Shown here: positions 1-7,289 of the stretch, one piece after another
Layout: each line of letters starts with the position of its first letter
Position numbering within the stretch: the stretch's first letter is position 1
Assembly (NCBI RefSeq): GCF_004114915.1
Contig: NZ_CP022219.1
Span: 2,448,501 to 2,512,500 of the forward strand
Reading direction: 5' to 3'
DNA from: Bradyrhizobium guangxiense
GTDB taxonomy: Bacteria; Pseudomonadota; Alphaproteobacteria; Rhizobiales; Xanthobacteraceae
DNA length: 64,000 nt
Made by a program: the position numbers and the translations under genes
The notes under the pieces: generated by a model
Database searches by the model: none
What the model saw: the letters and a program-made list of their open reading frames with translations, nothing else
Told to the model about the DNA's origin: nothing

Positions 1-2
1 AC

Positions 3-359
3 GCCGTGCTTGGCGAGACCTCCGACAATCCCAGGCTCTCGCCTCTGTTTCCCGATCCGGCTGTGGAAGCCGCCAGATGGTACGCCAAGCGCGGCGTCGT
101 GCCGGTCAATCATCTCGTGGTCGTGACCGAGCAGCTTGCGAGATCGCGCCCCGACGTGGTCGCGGGCGTCTATGATCTGCTCAAGCGGAACAAGGAGCAG
201 ATGGGGCCTGTGGCAACGCCCGATTTGGTTCCGTTCGGTGTCGAGGCCAACCGGAAGCCACTCGAGCTGATCATCGACTATGTGTTCCAGCAGGCGCTGA
301 TTCCGCGCCGCTATGCGGTCGAGGAGCTGTTCGACGAGACGACGCGAGGATTGAATTGA
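3..359 (+). CDS. 4,5-dihydroxyphthalate decarboxylase-like protein, C-terminal part
   Basis: The reading frame is already open at the window edge, so the real start lies upstream. The visible 119 residues include a segment resembling the C-terminus of the Pht5-like family, which has a periplasmic-binding-protein fold: a run of alternating helices, a PFGVEANR segment near residue 77 and a closing stretch rich in Tyr and Phe. Family members decarboxylate 4,5-dihydroxyphthalate, but many homologues have unknown substrates. The stop TGA overlaps the ATG of the next gene by one base, so the two are translationally coupled. The assignment rests on C-terminal likeness alone, and the substrate cannot be read from this fragment. 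Confidence 0.6.
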   Translation, partial: AVLGETSDNPRLSPLFPDPAVEAARWYAKRGVVPVNHLVVVTEQLARSRPDVVAGVYDLLKRNKEQMGPVATPDLVPFGVEANRKPLELIIDYVFQQALIPRRYAVEELFDETTRGLN

Positions 360-1273
360 TGGCGGATCCGAAGCGATGGCAGATCGGGCTGGTCGGTTAT
401 GGCGAGGTCGGCCGGATCCTGGCCGAGGATTTGCGCCAGCAGGATATCAAGGTCTCCGCCTATGACATCAAGCTCGGAAGCGAGCAGGGCGCTTCTCTGA
501 AGGAGCACGCGGCAAGATTCGGTGTGGCGCTTGCCGCCTCTCACGCGGAGCTGACCGCGAAATGCGATTTCGTCATCTCCGCCGTCACCGCCAGCCAGGC
601 CGTGCCGGTGGCGAAGGCCTGCGCGGCGGCGATCAACCAGGGCACCTGGTTCCTGGATTTCAATTCGGCCTCTCCCGGCGCCAAGCAACGCGCGGCGGCA
701 CTGATCGATGGTGGAGGCGGTCGCTATGTCGAGGGCGCGGTGATGACCTCGGTGCCACCTTATCGCATCAAGGTGCCGCTGCTGCTCGGCGGTTCCGGCG
801 CGAGGGAGCTGGAGCCGCTGCTGAACGCGATCGGCTTTGCCGCGAAGGTCGCCAGCGACAAGTTAGGTGTGTCCTCGGCGGTGAAGATGTGCCGCAGCAT
901 CATGATCAAGGGTCTCGAGGCCATGGTCATCGAGAGTTTCACGACCGCTCGCGCCTATGGGGTCGAAGACGCGGTGCTGGCCTCGCTCACAGAGACGTTC
1001 CCCGCCATCGACTGGGAGAAGCAGGGCGCCTATTTCTTCCAGCGCGTGATCGAGCACGGTCGCCGGCGGGCCGAGGAAGTACGTGAGGTCGCCGAGACCG
1101 TGCGCGAGGCGGGGCTGACGCCATGGTCGGCGCAGGGCACCGCCGAGCGGCAGGCCTGGGTCGCAGATCTCGCCGATGAAGGATTGTTTGGCGCCAGGGG
1201 CACGAAGGAGTTCGCCCGCAGCGCTGATTGGCGGACCGAGGCCGACCGGATATTGGCGAAGATCAGGCGCTGA
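359..1273 (+). CDS. NAD(P)-binding dehydrogenase of the 6-phosphogluconate / 3-hydroxyisobutyrate dehydrogenase type (DUF1932 C-terminus)
   Basis: The product of 304 residues begins with a Rossmann strand and a GYGEVG nucleotide-binding loop at about residues 13-18. This is followed by the usual N-terminal beta-alpha-beta domain and a helical C-terminal half containing a KMCRSIMIKG segment, as in the DUF1932 branch of the beta-hydroxyacid dehydrogenases. The likely reaction is NAD(P)-dependent oxidation of a hydroxy acid, with unknown substrate. I chose the ATG at 359, which overlaps the upstream stop as TGATG; an in-frame TTG lies one codon earlier. It is co-transcribed with the Pht5-like gene, so the pair probably acts on one aromatic or hydroxyacid intermediate. 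Cytoplasmic. Confidence 0.8.
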   Translation: MADPKRWQIGLVGYGEVGRILAEDLRQQDIKVSAYDIKLGSEQGASLKEHAARFGVALAASHAELTAKCDFVISAVTASQAVPVAKACAAAINQGTWFLDFNSASPGAKQRAAALIDGGGGRYVEGAVMTSVPPYRIKVPLLLGGSGARELEPLLNAIGFAAKVASDKLGVSSAVKMCRSIMIKGLEAMVIESFTTARAYGVEDAVLASLTETFPAIDWEKQGAYFFQRVIEHGRRRAEEVREVAETVREAGLTPWSAQGTAERQAWVADLADEGLFGARGTKEFARSADWRTEADRILAKIRR

Positions 1274-1289
1274 CGCCGAACATCGCTGT

Positions 1290-1610
1290 TCAGCTCAAGA
1301 CCTTGCTGCCGTCGCGATAGTTCGAGATTTCGTCGCGGGCGAGTTCGATCGCATCGACCAGGCTCTTGGCCTTGCGTACGACCTGCTCCTTGGCGGGCGC
1401 GGTGCGGAACTCGGCGAGGATCATGCGGATGCATTTGTCGGCGGTATCGAGCGTCCAGAGCGCGCGCGTCATGTCGTCCTGTGTATGGATCGCCGCGATA
1501 TCGAGGCCCGACAACACTTCGCCGATTCCGTTCAATCGCTTGACGGCCGTTTCCGCAGGCGTGTTGGCGCGAATGGAGCGGTCATCGATGCTACTGAAGG
1601 CGTTGAACAT
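1290..1610 (-). CDS. hypothetical protein, 106 residues
   Basis: A small soluble, largely helical protein with no signal peptide or membrane segment. It has acidic and basic heptad-like stretches in the C-terminal half (residues about 60-100). A GGGAAAG purine run precedes the ATG on the minus strand. It converges with the dehydrogenase gene, 16 bases from its stop. I do not recognise the family. Its codon use matches the surrounding real genes better than the opposite-strand frames over the same bases do, which is why I prefer it to the longer plus-strand frame here. Confidence 0.5.
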   Translation of the reverse strand: MFNAFSSIDDRSIRANTPAETAVKRLNGIGEVLSGLDIAAIHTQDDMTRALWTLDTADKCIRMILAEFRTAPAKEQVVRKAKSLVDAIELARDEISNYRDGSKVLS

Positions 1611-1816
1611 ATACGTGCTTTCCCACTGAACCCGGATGGTTCAGAGCGTCCCTTGATATGATCCTGATGGCCTCTTGTGCAATGCGCGCAGCTACGGTCC
1701 GGGATTCTACCGGCTCGGTTTCAGGCAAGAATCGGCTGTGAAATCAGCGCGAAACGGCTCGGTCATCAGCTGCGTGTCCCGACGATTTTACCGCTGGACG
1801 TCCCACCGAACCCGGT

Positions 1817-3058
1817 TCAGCTCCCGGGCCGGAACAGAACGGGCCGCTGCCGGACAAACGTCTGCCGGCCACTCTTGAAACCCATCACGACATCAGGCAG
1901 CTCGGCGATGGCAAAGCGGCTATCCCTCGTGTCGAGCACGACGAGATCGGCGGGGTTGCCGAGCTTGATGCCGTAATCGCTAAGGTTCATCAGCCGCGCC
2001 GGCTGGTCGGTCACGAGGTCGAGGCAGATGTCGAAATCGCTCACCGCGGCGTGCGCGACGTTGGCGTAGAAGTTCGCCATCCGCAGCAGCGATGCATCAC
2101 CGAACGGCGTGAAGGGATTGAGCACATTGTTGGTCGCGACCGAGCACACGACGCCGTCGCGCGCGAGCTTGTGGGCAAGGGTCAGCCCGCGCGGCGCGTT
2201 GTGGCTGGCCTCGCGCCCCATCAGATAGAGATCGGTCGCGGGCAGCACCGTGACGGCGACGCCGGCTCTTGCCAGTTGCGCGGTGGCCGCCTTCATCCGC
2301 TCCGGCGGCAGGGCCGAAAGTTTCGTCGCATGGCCGATCGCGACCCGTCCGCCATAGTTTCGCCGCTCGGTTTGCCGGCAGACCTCATCGAGATGCCACC
2401 AGGAGGGATCGAGATCGAAATCCAGATGAAGGTCGACGTCGACGTCGAAGTCCTCCGCGAGATCGAAGATGCGCGCGAGATGCGCATTCGGGTCGGTGTC
2501 CATATAGGGGCAGCCGCCGATTGCGTCGCCGCCGTCGCGCAGCGCTTGAACCAGCAGCTCGTCGCTGCCGGGGTCGTTGGTGAGGCCCTCCTGCGGGAAG
2601 ACGCAGAGCGACAGGTCGATCGCCCAGGCGTAGTCGCGTTTCAGCGCCGTGACGGCCTCGAAGCCACGCAAACCGATGCGGGGGTCGATCTCGACATGCG
2701 TACGCATCCGCGTCGTGCCGTTCACGATGGCGCGCTCGAGCACCCGCGCGCCGCGCGCGTAGACGTCCTCGACCGTAAAATCCTTCTTCATCCCCGCGAC
2801 GGCGCGGATCGCTTCCGAGACGCTGCCGTGATTGTGCCCGCAGCGGTCGAGCAGGCAGGCCTTGTCGAGATGGATGTGGGTGTCGACGAAGCCGGGCAGG
2901 GCGAGTTGCCCGCCGAGGTCGATCTCGACCGCCTCGCAGGTGAGCTTTGGCTCGATGGCGGCGACGCGACCATCCTTCACGCCGATGTCGACGGGTGCAG
3001 CGGATGATCGCAACAGCGCGTTACGGAAGATCAGGTCGAAGGCGGCTCGGGTGGTCAT
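1817..3058 (-). CDS. cytosine-deaminase-like amidohydrolase
   Basis: A 413-residue metal-dependent hydrolase of the amidohydrolase superfamily, closest in layout to cytosine deaminase and N-isopropylammelide hydrolase. The metal-binding HxH is H61-I-H63 in a FVDTHIHLDK segment. Further ligands are H211 (DLHLDFD) and H243 (IGHATK). At the place where CodA and AtzC relatives carry the Asp of SDN or HDD near the end of the barrel, this protein reads TNN (N310, N311), so the usual catalytic Asp appears to be replaced. It faces the SnoaL-like gene across a 146-base promoter region that carries a TGCATGCA site shared with the transporter promoter. It probably opens or deaminates a cyclic N-containing substrate; substrate unknown. 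Confidence 0.75.
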   Translation of the reverse strand: MTTRAAFDLIFRNALLRSSAAPVDIGVKDGRVAAIEPKLTCEAVEIDLGGQLALPGFVDTHIHLDKACLLDRCGHNHGSVSEAIRAVAGMKKDFTVEDVYARGARVLERAIVNGTTRMRTHVEIDPRIGLRGFEAVTALKRDYAWAIDLSLCVFPQEGLTNDPGSDELLVQALRDGGDAIGGCPYMDTDPNAHLARIFDLAEDFDVDVDLHLDFDLDPSWWHLDEVCRQTERRNYGGRVAIGHATKLSALPPERMKAATAQLARAGVAVTVLPATDLYLMGREASHNAPRGLTLAHKLARDGVVCSVATNNVLNPFTPFGDASLLRMANFYANVAHAAVSDFDICLDLVTDQPARLMNLSDYGIKLGNPADLVVLDTRDSRFAIAELPDVVMGFKSGRQTFVRQRPVLFRPGS

Positions 3059-3151
3059 GGCATCGAATTCAGCTGTGGCAGCCTAGCCGAAGCTCGCGCA
3101 GCAGGCAGCTCCAGATTGTGTGCAGTTGTATCGCGACATTGTTCAAAAAAT

Positions 3152-3161
3152 GTGCATGCAC
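3152..3161. promoter_or_regulatory. candidate GntR operator, site A
   Basis: A perfect 10-base palindrome, GTGCATGCAC, followed by TTTAGC, lies between the divergent amidohydrolase and SnoaL-like genes. The core TGCATGCA plus TTT on the right recurs twice upstream of the ABC transporter. The FCD-type GntR gene in the same locus is the obvious candidate for the binding protein. The repeat is seen in the sequence; the assignment to that regulator is inference. Confidence 0.5.
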
Positions 3162-3204
3162 TTTAGCACGTGAATTGTAGAATGCCGGCATCCCGGAGAA
3201 CCAG

Positions 3205-3621
3205 ATGTCCGCCCCCGCAACAGCCGAACGTCCGATGGCCGACGCCGAGATTGTCGAAGCGTATCTCACCGCCTCGATGATACCAGATCCCGATGCGGCC
3301 GCGGCCTATATGAAGCCGGGCACGGTGATCACGTTCACCGGCGGACGCGAGTTCGATCATCCGCGCGGGCCGACCGGCTTCAACGCCAGGCGCTATCGCT
3401 GGGTCAAGAAGAAGATGGACCGGTTCGATGTCTGTCCCGGCAAGGACGAAACCGTGGTCTACAGTGTCGGCACGCTCTATGGCGAGTGGATGGACGGCAC
3501 GCCGTTCGAAGGCAATCGCTATGTCGATCGCTTCGTCGTCAAAGACGGCCAGATCGTGAAGATGGACGTCTGGAACGACAGCGCCGAGCGCATCCTCGTA
3601 CGGCGCGGCATCGAGGCCTAG
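3205..3621 (+). CDS. SnoaL/NTF2-like protein
   Basis: A 138-residue protein with the alpha-plus-beta cone pattern of the NTF2-like superfamily. An N-terminal helix (residues 10-30) is followed by VITFTGGREF and a curved sheet ending in RYVDRFVVKDGQIVKMDVWNDS at about residues 107-128, the usual closing strands. Such proteins are small isomerases, hydrolases or binding proteins, and the fold does not give the reaction. A GGAG lies six bases before the ATG. Its 3' end overlaps the convergent gntR gene by four bases. It is transcribed from the same divergent region as the CodA-like gene, so it may act on the same substrate or its product. Confidence 0.65.
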   Translation: MSAPATAERPMADAEIVEAYLTASMIPDPDAAAAYMKPGTVITFTGGREFDHPRGPTGFNARRYRWVKKKMDRFDVCPGKDETVVYSVGTLYGEWMDGTPFEGNRYVDRFVVKDGQIVKMDVWNDSAERILVRRGIEA

Positions 3622-4376
3622 CCTTTCCGCGCCACCTTGGGCAGCTTGACCACGCGATGGCCGGCCTCTTCGTCGGCGTAGGGCGCCAAGATATCGAGCA
3701 AGTCCCGGCCGCGTTGCGGAGCGGGGGCCACGAGTGCACGATTGGCCACGGAATCCAGGTGATGGTGCATCAACTCCATCACCTTGGCCGCGTCGCCCTT
3801 GGCAAGCGCGGCAATGATGGCGCGATGCTCGTTGATGGCGCACTCGGTCGAATGTGGCCGGCTGTAGAGTGACAGGGTCAGGCAGCAGCGATAGGCCACT
3901 TCGCTGACATAGCGCACCAGGATCGGGCTGTTCGTCATGTGCGCGAGCAAGATGTGGAATTCGGTCGCGAGCCGGATCGAGACCGCGTCCGTGCCGCCAC
4001 GGGCGCGATCCTCGGCATCGACATGGGCGTTCAGCTCGGCGATCTGAGCCTTGGTCAGCTTGCCGGCGAGCTGGCGCACGACCAGGCGCTCGAGCTCGAT
4101 GCGGATGTCGAAAGCATCGCGCGCCTCCTGCCAGCTCGGCGTCGCCACCACCGCGATGCGGTTGCGGCGCAGCTCGACCAGACCTTCGGCGGCGAGTTGC
4201 CCCAGCGCGTGGCGGGCGATGGTGCGGCTGACGCCGAAGCGCTCGCCGAGCGCGTCCTCGGGCAGCTTTGCGCCGGGCTCCAGCGCCTGCTCGATGATCG
4301 CGCGCCGCAGCGCGCGGCAGATCACGCTGACCTTGTCTGACGATTCAGAAGTCTTGCTGCTTAGGCGCGCCGCCAT
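3618..4376 (-). CDS. GntR family transcriptional regulator, FCD subfamily
   Basis: The 252-residue protein has an N-terminal winged helix-turn-helix at about residues 15-75, with the GntR signature LPEDALGERFGVSRTIAR and a wing reading GLVELRRN. A C-terminal all-helical FCD ligand domain follows, with potential metal-binding residues in EFHILLA, EHRAII and MHHHLD. FCD regulators bind small carboxylates or related metabolites and usually repress the adjacent catabolic operon. It is divergent from the ABC transporter genes and convergent with the SnoaL-like gene. The TGCATGCA sites in both flanking promoter regions are its likely operators. Confidence 0.88.
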   Translation of the reverse strand: MAARLSSKTSESSDKVSVICRALRRAIIEQALEPGAKLPEDALGERFGVSRTIARHALGQLAAEGLVELRRNRIAVVATPSWQEARDAFDIRIELERLVVRQLAGKLTKAQIAELNAHVDAEDRARGGTDAVSIRLATEFHILLAHMTNSPILVRYVSEVAYRCCLTLSLYSRPHSTECAINEHRAIIAALAKGDAAKVMELMHHHLDSVANRALVAPAPQRGRDLLDILAPYADEEAGHRVVKLPKVARKG

Positions 4377-4444
4377 CGGCGAATCCTTCAGGAAAGATCA
4401 AGGCTTCCCTTTAGCACAGCCTTGCGGTGATCCGGCGCTCCAAT

Positions 4445-4456
4445 TGCATGCAGTTT
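4445..4456. promoter_or_regulatory. candidate GntR operator, site B
   Basis: TGCATGCAGTTT, part of the longer TTGCATGCAGTTTGG, lies 68 bases upstream of the gntR start codon on one side and 112 bases before the transporter ATP-binding gene on the other. It matches site C at 13 of 14 positions over TTGCATGCA-N-TTTGG. It would allow autoregulation and control of the transporter. Confidence 0.5.
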
Positions 4457-4549
4457 GGAGCCGGGATTGCCTAAATCGAGTCCCGCCTTCCGGCGCGGAG
4501 AGGCGGCGAGGTCATCGATTTTGCTTGGGGCGGGAGCTGGCATCCAGCT

Positions 4550-4561
4550 TGCATGCACTTT
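4550..4561. promoter_or_regulatory. candidate GntR operator, site C
   Basis: TGCATGCACTTT, extended to TTGCATGCACTTTGG, ends 8 bases before the ABC ATPase start. It is 105 bases from site B, close to ten helical turns, which would suit looping between two dimers. Another GCATGC lies at the start codon itself. Confidence 0.5.
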
Positions 4562-4568
4562 GGCTGTG

Positions 4569-5432
4569 ATGCGCATGCAACCCAACGCCCAATTTGACGG
4601 TCCGCCCGCTTCCGAAGGCGCCGTCGCGACCGCGATCGAGCTGTCCGAGGCCTCCGTGACCTTCGGGCGCGGGGACCGTGCCGTGCCGGCTTTGTCGAAG
4701 ACCACGCTCAAGATCGCCGACGGCGAGTTTGTCGCACTGGTCGGCCCGTCCGGATGCGGCAAATCGACCATTTTGCGTCTCGTCAGCGGCCTGGTGCAGC
4801 CGACCAGCGGCGTCGTCATCGTCGGCGGCCGCGAGGTCGCGGCGCGGGCGATGCGGGTCGGCATGGCGTTCCAGAATCCGACCATGCTGCCGTGGATGAC
4901 GATCGAGCGGAACATCATGCTGCCGCTGAAGATCGTCGAGCCGTTCCGCTCGAACTTCCGCAAGCTGCGCAAGACCGAGTTTCGCGACAAGGCCGATGCA
5001 CTGCTGGAGCAGGTCGGCCTCAAAGGCTTCGGCAACCGCTACCCGTGGCAGCTCTCCGGCGGCATGCTCCAGCGCGCCAATCTGTGCCGCGCGTTGATCC
5101 ATGAGCCGCGCCTGCTGCTGCTGGACGAGCCGTTCGGCGCGCTCGACCAGTTCACCCGCGAGGAGCTGTGGACGATCCTCCAGACCCTCTGGATGATGCA
5201 CAAGCCGACGGTGCTGCTGGTCACCCACGATCTGCGCGAGGCGGGCTTCCTGGCCAGCCGTATCTGCGTGATGAGCGCGCGGCCCGGCCGCATCCTCGAC
5301 GACAGCCGCGTCGAGTTCGCACGGCCGCGCACCGTGCCGATGACGTTCGAGCCGGATTTCGTCGCGTTGAACCAGAAGCTGCGTGCCTTCATCGAGGACG
5401 CGCGTAGCGCTAGCGTGCAGGGGACAGGCTGA
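4569..5432 (+). CDS. ABC transporter ATP-binding protein (SsuB/TauB/ThiZ type)
   Basis: A 287-residue importer ATPase. Walker A is GPSGCGKST at residues 59-67, the signature LSGGM is near residue 160, and Walker B with D-loop is LLLLDEPFGALD, followed by the switch histidine in VTHDLREA. The frame is open upstream to a TTG at 4455, but the first 38 codons would carry two TGCATGCA operator-like sites and are unlike the family, so I chose the ATG at 4569; the ATG at 4575 is an alternative. The stop overlaps the permease start as TGATG. The gene energises uptake of the unknown substrate of this locus. Confidence 0.9.
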   Translation: MRMQPNAQFDGPPASEGAVATAIELSEASVTFGRGDRAVPALSKTTLKIADGEFVALVGPSGCGKSTILRLVSGLVQPTSGVVIVGGREVAARAMRVGMAFQNPTMLPWMTIERNIMLPLKIVEPFRSNFRKLRKTEFRDKADALLEQVGLKGFGNRYPWQLSGGMLQRANLCRALIHEPRLLLLDEPFGALDQFTREELWTILQTLWMMHKPTVLLVTHDLREAGFLASRICVMSARPGRILDDSRVEFARPRTVPMTFEPDFVALNQKLRAFIEDARSASVQGTG

Positions 5433-6208
5433 TGTTCGGGATCGATGTCAGACAGAAGGCGTGGTCGGCGGGACTGATCGTGCTGTTCTTCGCCGCCTGG
5501 GAATTGTTCTGCCTGATGACGGGCATGTCCGACCTGGTGCTGCCGCGGCCCTCGCAGGTGTTCGTGACGCTGGTTCAGCGCTTTCCGGTGCTGTGGCCGC
5601 ACATCGTGCAGACGCTCGCCACCACCATGCTCGGCTTCGTGCTCGGCGTCGCGCTCGGTGTTGCGCTTGGCGCCATCATCGGCGTCTCCAAGACGGCCTA
5701 TGATACCTGCTATCCACTCCTGATCGGCTTCTCCTCGATCCCCAAGGTCGCGGTGGTGCCGATCTTCGTGCTGTGGTTCGGCTCCGGCACGGTGCCGGCG
5801 GTGCTGACCGCGCTGTCGATCTGCTTCTTTCCGATCGTCGTCAACATCGCGACGGGGCTTGCGACCACCGAGCCCGAGCTCGAGGACGTCTTGAAGGCAC
5901 TCGGCGCCAGCAAGCTCGACATCCTCTGGAATGTCGGTCTGCCCCGGACCATGCCGTTCTTCTTTGCCTCGCTGAAGGTCGCGATCTCCTACGCCTTCGT
6001 CGGCGCGGTGCTGTCGGAGACGGTCGCCTCCAACCGCGGCATCGGCAACGTCATGATGACCGCATCCTCCAATTTCAACGTGCCGTTGGTGTTCGCCGGC
6101 TTGTTCGTGCTCGCCGGCCTCGGCGTCGCGCTCTACGTCGTGTTCTCGCTGATCGAGGGGCGGGTCACCGGCTGGGCCACGCGCAAGAACGACGTGATTG
6201 CCACCTGA
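5432..6208 (+). CDS. ABC transporter permease (SsuC/TauC/ThiX type)
   Basis: A 258-residue inner-membrane protein with about six hydrophobic segments. The cytoplasmic EAA-type loop, reading LKALGASKLDILWNVGLP, is at about residues 152-169 and couples to the ATPase. The size and order match single-permease importers of nitrate, sulfonate, taurine and thiamin pyrimidine. It overlaps the ATPase gene by one base and is followed after 39 bases by the binding-protein gene, so the three form one operon. Confidence 0.9.
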   Translation: MFGIDVRQKAWSAGLIVLFFAAWELFCLMTGMSDLVLPRPSQVFVTLVQRFPVLWPHIVQTLATTMLGFVLGVALGVALGAIIGVSKTAYDTCYPLLIGFSSIPKVAVVPIFVLWFGSGTVPAVLTALSICFFPIVVNIATGLATTEPELEDVLKALGASKLDILWNVGLPRTMPFFFASLKVAISYAFVGAVLSETVASNRGIGNVMMTASSNFNVPLVFAGLFVLAGLGVALYVVFSLIEGRVTGWATRKNDVIAT

Positions 6209-6247
6209 TTTTCAAACCGTCATGCAACGAAGCTTGAGGAGGTCTCG

Positions 6248-7273
6248 ATGTTGAGAAGAGTAACTGCGGCGCTGTTGGGGTTGGCCCTGTCCACGGGGGC
6301 TGCGATGGCTCAGGAGACCACGATCAAGTTCACGCTGGGCTGGAAAACTCAAGGCAGCGATGCCGCCTTCTTCTATGCCAAGGACAACGGCTTCTTCAAA
6401 GAGGAAGGCCTGAACGTCGTCATCGACCAGGGCGAGGGCTCCGGTGCTACCGTCACGCGCATCATGTCCGGCGCCTATGACGCTGGGTTCGGCGACGTCA
6501 ATGCGATCATCCAGAACGCCTCCACCAAGCCGCAGGAGGCCCCCATCATGGTCTACATGATGTGGAACCAGCCGCCGTTCGCGATCGTCGCCAAGAAGAC
6601 CAGCGGCATCAACTCCATCAAGGATTTCGAGGGCCACACCCTCGGCGGCGCGCAGGGCACGCCGACGACCCGCCTGTTGCCGGTGTTCACGCGCAAGAAC
6701 GGGCTCGACAACGAGAAGATCAAGATTTCCAACATGGCGCCGAACCTTCAGGAGCCGATGCTGATCAAGGGCGACATCGACGGAGCGCTCGTCTTCAACA
6801 TCACCAGCTATTTCAATCTCGTGCTCAACCGCCAGGATCCGGACAAGGACTTCAAATGGTTCTCGTTCGGTGACTACGGCCTCGACCTCTATTCCAACGG
6901 CGTGATGGTCTCGAAAAAGCTGATCGCGTCGAACCCGAAGGCGGTCGCGGGCCTCGTGCGCGCGATCAACAAAGGCGCGATCGCGGTTGCGAAGGACCAG
7001 AATGCCGGGATGAAGGCGGCGCTGAACTACGACAATCTCATCAATGCCGATGTCGAGAAGCGCCGGCTGCAATATTCCTACGAGAAGCTGATCGTCTCGC
7101 CGGAGATGAAGGAGATCGGCATCGGCGACATCAAGGACGACCGCATGACCCGGGCCATCGGCATCGTGGTCGAGGGCTATCAGCTCGCCCGCGCGCCGAC
7201 GCCGGCGGAGGGGTTCTCGCGCGAATTCCTGCCGCCGCGCGCGGAGCGGGAGCTGGTGTATACTGCCAACTGA
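6248..7273 (+). CDS. ABC transporter substrate-binding protein (NMT1/THI5-like)
   Basis: A 341-residue periplasmic protein with a clear Sec signal peptide (residues 1-22, cleavage after AMA-Q). The mature part starts with IKFTLGWKTQGSDAAFFYA, typical of the NMT1/THI5 and SsuA family, with the domain crossover near residues 110-130 (IKDFEGHTLGG). Relatives bind thiamin pyrimidine precursors, alkylsulfonates, riboflavin or nitrate. The two amidohydrolases in the locus favour a nitrogen heterocycle, but the ligand cannot be deduced. A GAGGAGG site lies just before the ATG. Confidence 0.88.
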   Translation: MLRRVTAALLGLALSTGAAMAQETTIKFTLGWKTQGSDAAFFYAKDNGFFKEEGLNVVIDQGEGSGATVTRIMSGAYDAGFGDVNAIIQNASTKPQEAPIMVYMMWNQPPFAIVAKKTSGINSIKDFEGHTLGGAQGTPTTRLLPVFTRKNGLDNEKIKISNMAPNLQEPMLIKGDIDGALVFNITSYFNLVLNRQDPDKDFKWFSFGDYGLDLYSNGVMVSKKLIASNPKAVAGLVRAINKGAIAVAKDQNAGMKAALNYDNLINADVEKRRLQYSYEKLIVSPEMKEIGIGDIKDDRMTRAIGIVVEGYQLARAPTPAEGFSREFLPPRAERELVYTAN

Positions 7274-7289
7274 TTTCGGAGAGAGGGTC

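Noticed and set aside
4455..4568. Upstream extension of the ABC ATPase to the TTG at 4455
   Set aside because: The added codons contain an operator-like TGCATGCA site and have no counterpart in the family N-terminus.
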